Shown here: in pieces, positions 36,601 through 50,429 of the stretch | Layout of the letters: the number at the start of each line of letters is the position of its first letter | Numbering within the stretch: position 1 is the stretch's first letter | Source of the DNA: Megaleporinus macrocephalus | Lineage: Eukaryota > Chordata > Actinopteri > Characiformes > Anostomidae | Direction: 5' to 3' | DNA length: 64,000 nt | Assembly: GCA_021613375.1 (NCBI GenBank) | Contig: CM038705.1 | Span: 4,631,364-4,695,363, forward strand | Notes under the pieces: model-generated | Database searches by the model: none | What the model was told of the DNA's origin: nothing | The model's input: the letters and a program-made list of their open reading frames with translations, nothing else | Made by a program: the position numbers and the translations under genes

Positions 36601-39600
36601 GACGCTTGCAGGTCTTCCGGATCAGGACTCGTTCTATGACGTGGTGGACTGTCTGGAGGAGCAGGGCATCGAGACCATTGGTCAGAGGCACCTGAGCAGA
36701 AAGGGTACTGACCTGGACCTGCTGGAGCAATTCAATATCTATGAGGTTAGCATTTGCTTAGCTAGATATACTGAGTGACCAGAGAGTCCTACTCTGGCGT
36801 CCCAGTCTCTATAGGACTCTCTAAAAAGTGTCTATAATGTTTGTGACAGACTGTAATACACTACAGGAAGTGTAGGGGGCGATATAACTTCTATTGTTTT
36901 ATATTTAAAAAGTGTCTATAATGTTTATATGATGTACACAGTCATTCTGACAGACTGTAATACACTACAGGAAGTGTAGGGGGCGATATAACTTCTATTG
37001 TTTTATATTTAAAAAGAGTCTATAATGTTTATATGATCTACACAGTAATTCTGACAGACTGTAATACACTACAGGAAGTGTAGGGGGCGATATAACTTCT
37101 ATTGTTTTATATTTTTAAAAAGTCTATAATGTTTATATGATCTACACAGTCATTCTGACAGACTGTAATACACTACAGGAAGTGTAGGGGGCGATATAAC
37201 TTCTATTGTTTTATATTTAAAAAGTGTCTATAATGTTTATATGATGTACACAGTCATTCTGACAGACTGTAATACACTACAGGAAGTGTAGGGGGCGATA
37301 TAACTTCTATTGTTTTATATTTAAAAAGAGTCTATAATGTTTATATGATCTACACAGTAATTCTGACAGACTGTAATACACTACAGGAAGTGTAGGGGGC
37401 GATATAACTTCTATTGTTTTATATTTTAAAAAAGTCTATAATGTTTATATGATCTACACAGTCATTCTGACAGACTGTAATACACTACAGGAAGTGTAGG
37501 GGGCGATATAACTTCTATTGTTTTATATTTAAAAAGCATCTATAATGTTTATATGATCTACACAGTCATTCTGACAGACTGTAATACACTACAGGAAGTG
37601 TAGGGGGTGATATAACTTCTATTGTTTTATATTTAAAAAGTGTCTATAATGTTTATATGATGTACACAGTCATTCTGCCAGACTGTAATACACTACAGGA
37701 AGTGTAGGGGGCGATATAACTTCTATTGTTTTATATTTAAAAAGTGTCTATAATGTTTATATGATGTACACAGTCATTCTGACAGACTGTGATACACTAC
37801 AGGAAGTGTAGGGGGCGATATATCCATTAAAATTAAAGTTAGTTTGGTTGATTAAGAGTCAATTATATTTTCTTCCCGAGTTGATGAAATGCTCATCTTC
37901 CCCCTCAGATGGCTCTTCGTCACGAGGACGGCGATGATGAGACGGCTCCGCCTCCAGTGGGCCGGAAGGACCGCCGCAGGGCGAGTGTGGGCGGGACGCT
38001 GGAGAGGCGGGGCCTGGAGCGCAGACGGAGCCGCAGACACTCGCTTCAAAACGGCAAAGGCCCCGCCTCGGCTCCAGCCTCCCCCTGCCATAGCCACTCC
38101 CCCAACTTCCTGCCGTTTAACGGCCAGCGGGTTGAGGACGTCACGGAAAGGTACGTAGTTTAAGGCATGAAAGTCAGTATATCATGTTTACGCTGTTTAA
38201 TTCAGTAGTTTGGGTTATAAAATATTAAACACAGCAAGGAGCTTGACGCTGATGCTAGTTTACAGTGGTGGCTGCTGGGTATTTGTGATGATGTGATAGG
38301 GTAGCTGTAGCGTAACCCTGACCACTAACTCTATATACCTCTCTTCTCTTTGTCATGTAACACTCCATACCTGCTTCTATTAACTAATGCTATGCTGATG
38401 CTTCTTAACACCCTGTTCGACTGTAATCTCTGGAATCGAGGCGCTGTGAGCTGTGAGAGACTCAGGATGGTGTTTCAGGATGTTTAGATGTGTTATGAGA
38501 AGGGACCAGGTTTATATTAGATCTTCTATCACCTCTGAGGACAGAGTTAGTGAGATCCGGATGGAGATGGAATGCTTTATAAGCTTTCAGAGTGATGTTC
38601 AGATTAATGTCCTGCATGTTCAGGAACCACGGGGAAGCGAAGAGCACAGCAGGACGTGTGGTGGACCGCTAATGTCACTGCTGGCTAGTAATATTTCAAA
38701 TGTTCTGCCTAATTTTCAGAGTTCGTGAGTAGTTTCGGTGTGAAATGGTTCGGAAAGTGTTTACAGTGGTGGTGATGGGAACCAGACGTCACCATGTCCA
38801 TAACACAAATATAGACATTCTATTTGCTATTAAAATATGTGTATCTCTTCCACAGCACCTGCTTAGCTCTATCTTAGGAACCACCTGGGATACCACAGCA
38901 GCAGCCTAAAAGCATCTAAGCAAGCACTTGGGATTCCATAGCACATGCTTATCTTCACCTTAGCAGGCACCTGGGATACCATAGCAACAGCCTAGCAGCA
39001 CCTTAACAGCCACATGGGACACCATAGTACCTGCTTAGTAACCCATTAGCAACCACCTGGGATGCTACAGCACCAGCTTAGTTACACCTGGGATTCCATA
39101 GCACATGCTTATCTACACCTTAGCAAGCACCTGGGACACCAAAGCAACAACCTAGCACCACCTTACTCACCACCTGGGATACTATAGCCACGGCCAAAGA
39201 ACACCTTAGCAACCACCGGGGCTTCCATAGCAACAGCCTAGCAGCCCCCTAGCAACCACATAGGACACCATAGCAACAGCCTAGCAGCACCTTAGCAACC
39301 ACATGGGACACCATAGTACCAGCTTAACAACCCATTAGCAACTACCTGGGATGCTATAGCACCAGCTCAGTTACACCTTAGCAACCACCTAGGATACCAA
39401 AGCAAAAGCCTAGCAGTACTTTACTACATGAGATACAATAACACCCGCTCAGCAACACCATAGCAACCATCTGGGACAACATAGCAGCTGCTTAGCTACA
39501 CCTTAGTGACCACCTGGAGTTCCATAGCGACAGCCTAGCATCACCCTAGCAACTACATGGGATACCATAGCGACAGCCTAGCATCACCTTAGCAACCACT

Positions 39601-40340
39601 TAGGGTTCCATAGCAACAGCTTAGCATCACCTTAGCAACCACTTAGGGTTCCATAGCAACAGCCTAGCATCACCTTAGCAACCACATGGGATACCATAGT
39701 AACAGCCAAACAACACCTTAGCAACCACCTGGTATACCATGACACCTGATTAGCTACACCGTAGCAACCACCAAGGGTTCCCTAGTAACAGCCTAGCAAC
39801 CACCAGGGGTTCCATAGCAACAGCATAGCAGCACCTTAGCAACCACATGGGATACCATAGCAACAACCAAGCTACACCTTAGCAGCTACCTGAAATTCTG
39901 TAGCATCAAAGTTTGTTTATGGAACCGTCTGGTTACTGGATGTAGTTTAAACGAGGAACGTCACATACACTGACTAGATTTAAGGTGTTTCTCCAGCCGA
40001 CACATCATCAACAACAAAACTCTGTAATCCGCAGAAGACCTTCTGAGCAAGAATGTGTCTTTGGCACTTCATATATCAGTTTCCCTTCTTTTATCTCTCT
40101 TCTCATCTCTTCATCCCTCGCTTTACTGTGGGCTTAACGTTAAGCAGCCCAGCCTTAATCCTGATTATTGCTGACAGGCCTTGTTGTGAGGGATGCAGAG
40201 TTGTTCTCTACGGTTGGCAGATAGTTGAACTCGTCTCAGTTCGTCATCTGATCCCGACCACTGTTACATGGCCCACCACAGGAAATCAGACGGACCTCTG
40301 AAGTGCAGCCTTTTTCATATTAGTGATAAATACCAGCCCA

Positions 40341-40386
<46 letters not shown>

Positions 40387-43300
40387 AATACCTACATTTA
40401 GAGTTATACATTCAACCATATGAGAAACTGTAACTCAGTTTATATGCAATATCTACATTTAGAGGTATATATTCCACCTAATGAGAAATTGTACTCAGTT
40501 TATATACAATACCTACATTTAGAGTTATACATTCAACCATATGAGAAACTGTAACTCAGTTTATATACAATACCTACATTTAGAGTTATACATTCAACCT
40601 AATGAGAAACTGTAACTCAGTTTATATACAATACCTACATTTAGAGTTATACATTCAACCTAATGAAAAACTGTAACTCAGTTTATATACAATACCTACA
40701 TTTAGAGTTATACATTCAACCTAATGAGAAACTGTACTCAGTTTATATACAATACCTACATTTAGAGTTATACATTCAACCTAATGAGAAACTGTAACTC
40801 AGTTTATATACAATACCTACATTTAGAGTTATACATTCAACCTAATGAGAAACTGTACTCAGTTTATATACAATACCTACATTTAGAGTCATACATTCAA
40901 CCTAATGAGAAACTGTAACTCAGTTTATATACAATACCTACATTTAGAGTTATACATTCAACCTAATGAGAAACTGTAACTCAGTTTATATACAATACCT
41001 ACATTTAGAGTTATACATTCAACCTAATGAGAAACTGTAACTATAAGAGTAAAAATGCTTAAGGTGGTATTGAAGGTGGTATTTATGGTGGTATTTGAGG
41101 TGGTATTTATGGTGGTATTTGAGGTGGTATTAAAGGTGGTATTTAAGGTGGTATTTGAGGTGGTATTTAAGGTGGTATCGAAAGTGGTATTAAAGGTAGT
41201 ATTTAAGTTGGTGTTTAAGGTGGTATTTGAGGTGGTATTTGAGGTGGTATTGAAGGTGGTATTTGAGGTGGTATTTAAGGTGGTATTGAAGGTGGTATTT
41301 GAGGTGGTATTTAAGGTGGTATTTGAGGTGGTATTTAAGGTGGTATTAAAGGTGGTATTTGAGGTGGTATTTAAGGTGGTATTTAAGGTGGTATTTGAGG
41401 TGGTATTGAAGGTGGTATTTAAGGTGTTTGAAGGTGGTGTTTAAGGTGGTATTTAAGGTGGTGTTTAAGGTGGTGTTTAAGGTGGTATTTAAGGTGGTAT
41501 TTAAGGTGTTTGAAGGCAGGTGTTAGGGTCTGAAGATGCCTCACACTGACTGACCGCTGTCTCTCTCCTGTCTGTCTTGTTTTCTTTGTTGTGTCTGATG
41601 TCGATTGTGTGTAGTGATGTCGAGCTGTCACATTATCTGTATGCAATTTGTCTTCTCTCTCCTCTTTCCCGCTCTCTTTTTCCCTCTTCCGTCCCTCCGT
41701 CCATCCCTCCATCCCTCCTTTGCGCTACAGAGAAGAGGAGGAGGATGAGGATGAGGAGGAGGAGGAGGAGGAGGAAGATGAGGAGGAGCCTCAGAAATCT
41801 TTCTCTAGACAGGGATCTGCCAGGTACTCTAGAACAGGCTCTCAGGGGTGGACCGATATGGAATTTGTGGCCCGATATTTATAACTGATTTAGCCGATAC
41901 TTATCCATATTTTTATTTCAGTGCAAGGTTACAATGCAGTAGCGTTTTAAAGAATAATTTTACAGATGAATAAAAAATTATGGGTAAAAAATTGCATATT
42001 TAGCAGCAATATCCTCAGATATTTGAAGTCTAGCCCAGTAACTCTTATTATTAATTAGTATATATGTGTATATGGTTCACATGGTTGATCATGCAATGGA
42101 TTTATTTGAAAAAATTCACAAAAAAAATGCTGTGCAAATTTGCTCCAAATTGTTTTTTAGTTATGAATTTTCACATTTTCACTTTCTCAGTATTGAGCTG
42201 CCTACAGAATGACTGAACTGAGGTGAAATATTTTAAGAATATGTTTTATTTAAATTTAATTTAAATAAATTTACATTTAAATCTAAATTTACATTTTTTA
42301 CATTTACATAACAAGTTATTGTAAGCTTTGTATTTCACATTTGGAATATTAGTTTTAATTTATTTAATTATTGTTGCTAATTTTGTAGTTATATATTATA
42401 ATATTACTATGCTATAGTGCTACATTTCAATCAAATTAAATATAAATGCTTGCAGTATCTGCAATATTTACAGAATGAATGGCAATAAATTCACAAAACC
42501 TTTTGACCCTATATTTTCTTGAAATCTAGAAAAATATTAAAATTTTATAATCCAGTCATAATCCTGTAAACCTTTATTCCTGTATATGAACAGTTATGTA
42601 TGATTATCAAATAAATAATATGATTCATTGGTGCTTTGATTATTTTTTAAAAGCAGAAGGTTTTTGTTGTTGGGAAAAATATGAAGAATCTCGCGAGTAA
42701 TTTTGAAATTAAGAGGCCAATTTTGAAAATGTGATAACTAAGAAATGGTTTGGAGCACAGATTTGAATTTTTGGATGGTAGCATGAATTTAATTTTGAAT
42801 TTAATTTGAAATTGATTTACATTTTTTCATGTTTTATTTTTTTTTTTGGCCTAATTTATCAGTTGTAATCATCAGCCGGAATTCCAGTATCGGACCAAAA
42901 ACAATAGTTACCATATCACCAGCTAGTATATTGTGCACAAGTAGTTCTCAGGATTTAGCGGCCTAGATATGTTCCCTGCAGTCTAGAACCCACTGTGCTT
43001 TTGTGCTCCCAGCTAACAAGAGACACCCTCCTTAGCAGATGTTTGGTCGTGGTCTGCAAATGAATGCTGCAGAACGTTTGTAGGGAAACACAGGAAATTT
43101 TCAAAAATTACAAATATTACATTTTGAAATGATGTTTCATTCACGAAATTCGGAGGAAACAAATATTTTGTTGTTTGCTGGTTATTATAAACCAACATAA
43201 TTAATGACATTTATTGGTTGCTGAGCAACACAAACTCTTGGTTTCTACCTAAAACCTATGTTTAATAAGAGGGTTGAGATGTAGCATTTGAGCTAAATGA

Positions 43301-45198
43301 TACCTAGTCATTCCATGAGAACAGTGCAAAATTCTATTTAGTAATTATTCACCTTCTCCTACCTGTGTACAGGTAAACTGTAACACTACCTTCACCTACC
43401 TGTGTACAGGTAAACTGTAACACTACCTACACCTACCTGTGTACAGGTAAACTGTAACACTACCTTCACCTACCTGTGTACAGGTAAACTGTAACACTAC
43501 CTACACCTACCTGTGTACAGGTAAACTGTAACACTACCTTCACCTACCTGTGTACAGGTAAACTGTAACACTACCTACACCTACCTGTGTACAGGTAAAC
43601 TGTAACACTACCTACACCTACCTGTGTACAGGTAAACTGTAACACTACCTTCACCTACCTGTGTACAGGTAAACTGTCTAACACTACCTTTACCTACCTG
43701 TGTACAGGTAAACTGTCTAACACTACCTTCACCTACCTGTGTACAGGTAAACTGTCTAACACTACCTTCACCTACCTGTGTACAGGTAAACTGTAACACT
43801 ACCTTCACCTACCTGTGTACAGGTAAACTGTCTAACACTACCTTCACCTACCTGTGTACAGGTAAACTGTCTAACACTACCTTCACCTACCTGTGTACAG
43901 GTAAACTGTCTAACACTACCTTCACCTACCTGTGTACAGGTAAACTGTCTAACACTACCTTCACCTACCTGTGTACAGGTAAACTGTAACACTACCTTCA
44001 CCTACCTGTGTACAGGTAAACTGTAACACTACCTTCACCTACCTGTGTACAGGTAAACTGTAACACTACCTGTGTACAGGTAAACTGTAACACTACCTTC
44101 ACCTACCTGTGTACAGGTAAACTGTAACACTACCTGTGTACAGGTAAACTGTAACACTACCTGTGTACAGGTAAACTGTAACACTACCTGTGTACAGGTA
44201 AACATGTTCATGGAATGACTAGTACATCTGCACTATGTTAGTATGGAACGTTCTTAAAACGTTGTAAGGATGATGGTGGGTCCTCCTCCCCGCCTCCACA
44301 CTGAGCCTCTCTGTCGTTCCCCAGCCGGGAGGAGATCAGAGAGGAGGCGTCTGGTTTGTGCTTGCCCTTTAAGTGTATGGCCGGGCTCCTCCTCGCCGGG
44401 GCTGGTGGTCCTAAGCCCCAGCGCAGCTTGAGCGCCGGCTCAGGGGATGAAGTCGTCTGCAGAGCTCCGTCGTCCTCCGCGCCGCTAAGCCCTGACGCCG
44501 GCCCTTGCGCTCTGTCCCCCGGCCTGTCCTCCTGGGCCTCGGTTAGGTCCCTGGGGGCCCTCCCCGGGGGGGGTTCCTCTGCCACGTCCTCTGCCTCCTC
44601 CTCCCCCAGCGAAGACCCCACACTCCCCCTCCCTCCCTCATCCCCCTCTCCCCCTCCCCCTCTCTCCTCCTGCCCCCAAGACTGGGACCAGGCGCCTTCA
44701 GGGGCCCCTAGGGGCCAGCGGGGCCAAGCTGCCGAAAAGCGCTCCAGGTAGAGCAGACAGACGTGCGAAACCTCCCCTCCACCCCCAAAACCACCCCTAA
44801 CAGGTTAAAGGGGTAGTTCAGCCTGAAGTCAAGTCATGTATATTTATATATATTTGATTTTTGGGTGAACTGTCACTTTAACTCCTGTTAGGCTCTTGCA
44901 TATATGATAAAGCCACATGACTGGATCAGGAGTCAGTGCACTCGATCCTGGTCAGGACCTTCCCAAATACGGGCTTATCAGTGCTGTCATGATGGTTCTG
45001 GCACAGAGGGTACCTGTATGGTTACTTAACGGTTACTGCCAACTATGGGGGTCCGCACTGGACTGAAAAATGCTCTGCATAATTAAACCTTTCAGATGTA
45101 AACAAAGTGATTCTGAGGGGCTTAAAACTCTCTCCATTCTTGAGAAACTTAGCGACTTAGATTTGTTCACAGTGGTAGTGAATGGAACCAGACATCCA

Positions 45199-45281
<83 letters not shown>

Positions 45282-48200
45282 TGTTTGGTGGGTCATCCAC
45301 TCACTGTCCACTCTATTAGACACTCCTACTACTTGCTGGTCCACCTTGTAGATGTTAAGTCAGAGACAGTAGCTCATCTGCTGCTGCACAGTTTGTGTTC
45401 TAGTCCTTCATCAGTGGACACAGGACGCCGCCCACAGGACACTGCTGTCTGGATAGTTTTGGTTGGTGGACACCACCACCACGCCAGTGTCACTGCTCTG
45501 TGGTGGTCCTGTGGGGGTCCTGATCATTAAAGAACAGAGTAATAAAGTATACAGAGAATCAGATGAACTACAGTCTGTAAGTGGAGGTCCTGTATGGTCA
45601 GTGGAGCTGATACAGTGGACAGTAAGAGTAGATATAAGGAGGTGTATATGTGTATATATATATATATATACTCTCCGAATTGCTCTGTTTACATGAAATT
45701 CTCCTACTGCAGAAACTGGGAACACTGAATTCTGGCCCACTGAAGCGTGACGTGTCTGTATTTGATGGAACGTAAAGAAAGAAAAAGTCAGAGGGTCTCG
45801 AACACACGTTCCAGCTGTAGCGCAGCGCCGCGCGCTCCCTGAAGGACGCTAACTTTTCCTGACATTTACAGCTCATCTGCCTTTTATTGGTGCGTCGTCG
45901 CACTCCAGAGGCGAGATGCGGCTGTAAATTCGAGCGGGTATAGAGGGAAGCGTGTTGGATGGTAGTCTTTCAAGCCTCCATCTGAAGATGAGAGCGCATT
46001 TGGGAGGGGGCTGCTCCGGCATGTTTCTTCCATTATGCCATAGCGCTGCTGCCAGACAGAGTGAATCAAGGTTACAGGAGCTGCTGCAGGCCTGTGTTCG
46101 AACCCTGATCCACCGGCTACTTTCAACTGAGGTCACTTATTTTCGAATTGACCAAACGGTGTTCTGCTTCAACGTCTTCAGTCCTGGATTACGCGCTCAT
46201 GGTTAAAGGGCCCATAGTGTCCAAAAACTGTGTATTGATTTTAGTAATTAGTAATACATGTGTTTAAACTATACCATGCACTGCTTAGACCATAAACAAC
46301 GACCATGGTTGTGATGTCATAATGATGTAACATGTCTCCATGTCCATTTAGCCTACACCAATTTAGTCCCACTCATTCTTCCTATAGCAGTTTAGCTCCA
46401 GCCATTCAGTCTATAGCAGTTTAGCTCCACCCATTCAGTCTACAGCAGTTTAGTTCTATTCATTCAGCTTACAGCAGTTTAGCTCCACCCATTTAGTCTA
46501 TAGCAGTTTAGTTCTATTCATTCAGCTTACAGCAGTTTAGCTCTACCCATTCAGTCTACAGCAGTTTAGTTCTATTCATTCAGCTTACAGCAGTTTAGCT
46601 CCACCCATTTAGTCTATAGCAGTTTAGCTCCACCCGTTCAGCCTACAGCAGTTTAGCTCCATTCATTCAGCCTACAGCAGTTTAGCTCCACCCATTCAGT
46701 CTATAGCAGTTTAGCTCCATCCACTCAGCCTACAGCAGTTAAGTCCCACCCATTCAGCCTACAGCAGTTTAGCTCCACTCATTCAGCCCACAGCAGTTTA
46801 GCTCCACTCATTCAGTCTACAGCAGTTTAGTTCTATTCATTCAGCTTACAGCAGTTTAGCTCCACCCATTCAGCCTACAGCAGTTTAGCTCCACCCATTC
46901 AGCCTACAGCAGTTTAGCTCCAGCCATTCAGTCTATAGCAGTTTAGCTCCATCCACTCAGCCTACAGCAGTTAAGTCCCACCCATTCAGCCTACAGCAGT
47001 TTAGCTCCACTCATTCAGTCTACAGCAGTTTAGCTCCACTCATTCAGCCCACAGCAGTTTAGCTCCACTCATTCAGTCTACAGCAGTTTAGCTCCACTCA
47101 TTCAGTCTACAGCAGTTTAGTTCTATTCATTCAGCTTACAGCAGTTTAGCTCCACCCATTCAGCCTACAGCAGTTTAGCTCCACCCATTCAGCCTACAGC
47201 AGTTTAGCTCCAGCCATTCAGTCTATAGCAGTTTAGCTCCATCCACTCAGCCTACAGCAGTTAAGTCCCACCCATTCAGCCTACAGCAGTTTAGCTCCAC
47301 TCATTCAGTCTACAGCAGTTTAGCTCCACTCATTCAGCCCACAGCAGTTTAGCTCCACTCATTCAGTCTACAGCAGTTTAGTTCTATTCATTCAGCTTAC
47401 AGCAGTTTAGCTCCACCCATTTAGTCTATAGCAGTTTAGCTCCACCCATTCAGCCTACAGCAGTTTAGCTCCATTCATTCAGCCTACAGCGGTTTAGCTC
47501 CATTCATTCAGTCTACAGCAGTTTAGCTCCACCCATTCAGTCTAGAGCAGTTTATCTCCACCCGTTCAGTCTATAGCAGTTTAGCTCTACCCATTCAGTC
47601 TATAGCAGTTTAGCCCCACCCATTCAGTCTATAGCAGTTTAGCTCCACCCATTCAGTCTATAGCAGTTTAGCTCCACCCATTCAGCCTACAGCAGTTTAG
47701 CTCCACCCGTTCAGTCTATAGCAGTTTAGCTCCACCCATTCAGTCTATAGCAGTTTAGCTCCACCCATTCAGCCTACAGCAGTTTAGCTCTACCCATTCA
47801 GTCTATAGCAGTTTAGCCCCACCCATTCAGTCTATAGCAGTTTAGCTCCACCCATTCAGCCTACAGCAGTTTAGCTGTATTTTTTTGTTTGATATTTATT
47901 TTATTATTTAATTTCTTCATTTCAGTACATAATAAATGGATACAGAAACATGCTAAATGTCGCTTATGGGCCCTTTAAGTTTCAGTGTTATTATAGAAAC
48001 AAATGTTTTTTATATAAAAACTTTAGTTCCAGATCTTTGATTCACTTTGACTCTGGCTGTGCTGCTCAGCCTCTCTGTTACTCCTCCTCTGCTGATATAC
48101 TCCACTGAACCTTTGAGTGCTCCATCTTCACTGCATGTGTCTGAACCTAATCCATTCTTTCTCTTTACATTCTGTCTCCTCTACATAGTCTTTCGGATGT

Positions 48201-48633
48201 TAGGTACTTAAACACGCCCTGTTCCTCATGCGCTTCCAGAGCCGCTCTTAGCGTCGGCAGGTAAGGGCTCCAGCAGGGCGTCAACAACAAGGTGGACATG
48301 AAGGGGCTTATATGTAAACTCTGCTGTATATAAGAATTGGTCTGCTTTACCAAGCCTTACCAAGGGGAACTCCACCAATTTTACAACATTTCTGCTCCAT
48401 TAGATCCATACAAAGTGGTTTGGAGTCAGAACTCTTCACAGTGGTGGTGAATGGAACCAGACGTCCACCTCTAAAAGCTCCCTCACAGAAAGTTATTAAA
48501 TGGAATGATTACAGCATTACAACACTGTGACGCCTGGTTCCATTCAGGACCACTATAAAGAACATCTGAACCATTTCACACCAAAGCACTTATGCTGAAA
48601 TGTTGTAAAATGGGTGGAGTTGCACTTTTACAT

Positions 48634-48694
<61 letters not shown>

Positions 48695-50387
48695 CAGAAG
48701 CTTGAGATCACCAAAGACAGTCTTCTTCATCCATGCTTTGGTTTTGGTCAGCCGCCTTTGGTTTGATGCTACTGACCACTGTACGTCTTGTCATAGCCAT
48801 TTGGGTGGTCAGGCTGAGCATGCAGACCCCCACACTTCAATTTAACATGGCTATAATATTCAGTTATTACATTTTATATGTCAGTGTTGCTACAGTTCAC
48901 TAAAACTATGACTAGAAATGAAAACTAGCAGTGAAAAACTGTGGTAACCATGTTCAACATGAGAACTACTAAACCTAAATTAAAACTACAACATCCACTC
49001 CAGCAACCAAAACTGGAACTGGAGGTAAATACAACAACTAAACAACTAAAAATAACATAAAAACTAATAACAGCAATAAAAAAAACCTAAATACAACTAA
49101 TGCTTAAAAAAACCAAAATACAACAACTGAAACTGAAACTAAATACAGCAATTTAAACTAATAGTGAAAGTAATGCAACAATTAAAACCAGAACTAAATG
49201 CCACCATTAAAACTGCAACTAAAATACAACTAAGGCTCAACATTTAAACTAAATAGAATTAAAACTAAAGCTAAAGCAATGCAACAAAGAAAATTGAAAC
49301 AAAATAACAGCAATATAATAACAGCAAATAAAACTGAAACTAAGCAAATCGAGTGAAACTAAACCTAAGTACAACTAAGGCTTAAAATTGAAACAAAATA
49401 GAACTAAAACTAAATTCCAACCAAAACCTAAACTAAATGCCACAATTAAAACTGCAACTGCTACATTTAAAACTAACAACACAACTAATAAAACTAAAAC
49501 TAAATACATCAACTAAAATTAAAAACTAAACCTAAATACCCCTAAGGCTCAAAATTGAAGCAGAATTAAAAGCAACAAGTAAAATTAAAACAAAAAACTA
49601 AATGCAACAATCAAACTGCAACTAAATACATCAACTAAAACTAACAAGCAAACTTATAACAGCAAATAAAACTAAAACTAAGTAAATCAAGTGAAACTAA
49701 ATCTTTGTAGAATTAAGGCTTAAAATTGAAACACAATAGTACTAAAACTATCTGAAACTAAATTCCTACTAAAACCAAAACTAAATGCCACAATTAAAAC
49801 TGCAGCTACTACAATTAAAACTAACAACAAAACTAATGATAGCAAATAAAACTTTAACTAAATACAACAACTAAAACTAAAAACTAAACCTTAATACAAC
49901 TAAGGCTTAAAATGTAAACAAAATAGAACCTAAATAAACCTAAAGCTAAAGTAATGCAACAACTAAAACTAAAACCATACCTAAATACAATAATAAAACT
50001 GTAACTAAAAAGCTGAAACTAAAACTAAAAAGTAAAACTAAGTACAACTAAGGCTAAAACTAAAACTTTTACTTCTCAGTTTGTTCTCAGATGGAAGCAA
50101 AACAATTAAAAATAAATATATAATTATGTCATCACTGTCCAAAGAAAATCTCAATTTTTGTCTATTTTTATAATTCTGCATCTGCACTGTTGCTGTCGTT
50201 CATATTGTATAAAAGTTTCATGATGAATGGACCAATAGAAATGCTCCAAAATAGCTTGGAGAAAATTCTGGTTCCATTGACTTACATTGAAAGTAAAGAC
50301 AGTTTTTGGCCTCTCCTGTAAAGTTTCTATTTTTATACTAGAAAAACTAGATTCTTGTTTTTCTTTGGACAGCGATGATATATATGT

Positions 50388-50429
<42 letters not shown>

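Noticed and set aside
36845..37825. Regular 104-bp units considered as a tandem RNA gene array
   Set aside because: No tRNA, snRNA or 5S-like boxes; no pol III A/B box pair that I can identify.
37909..37911. ATG at the start of exon 5 as a translation start
   Set aside because: A good acceptor lies directly before it and the preceding exon joins in frame with a conserved FHOD3 junction.
41055..41444. 129-codon [12 protein letters not shown] frame
   Set aside because: Translation of a 12-bp minisatellite in an intron.
41731..41823. Acidic exon as the CK2-regulated T(D/E)5XE muscle exon
   Set aside because: It lacks the Thr ahead of the acidic run and lies before FH1, while that exon is known from the FH2 half of FHOD3.
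44356..44751. Stand-alone 131-codon gene
   Set aside because: It is the body of fhod3 exon 7; the joined frame extends upstream to the acceptor at 44324 and the stop lies after the donor.
45790..46206. GC-richer stretch with four overlapping frames
   Set aside because: Frames on both strands, none with homology; phase does not fit between exons 7 and 8.
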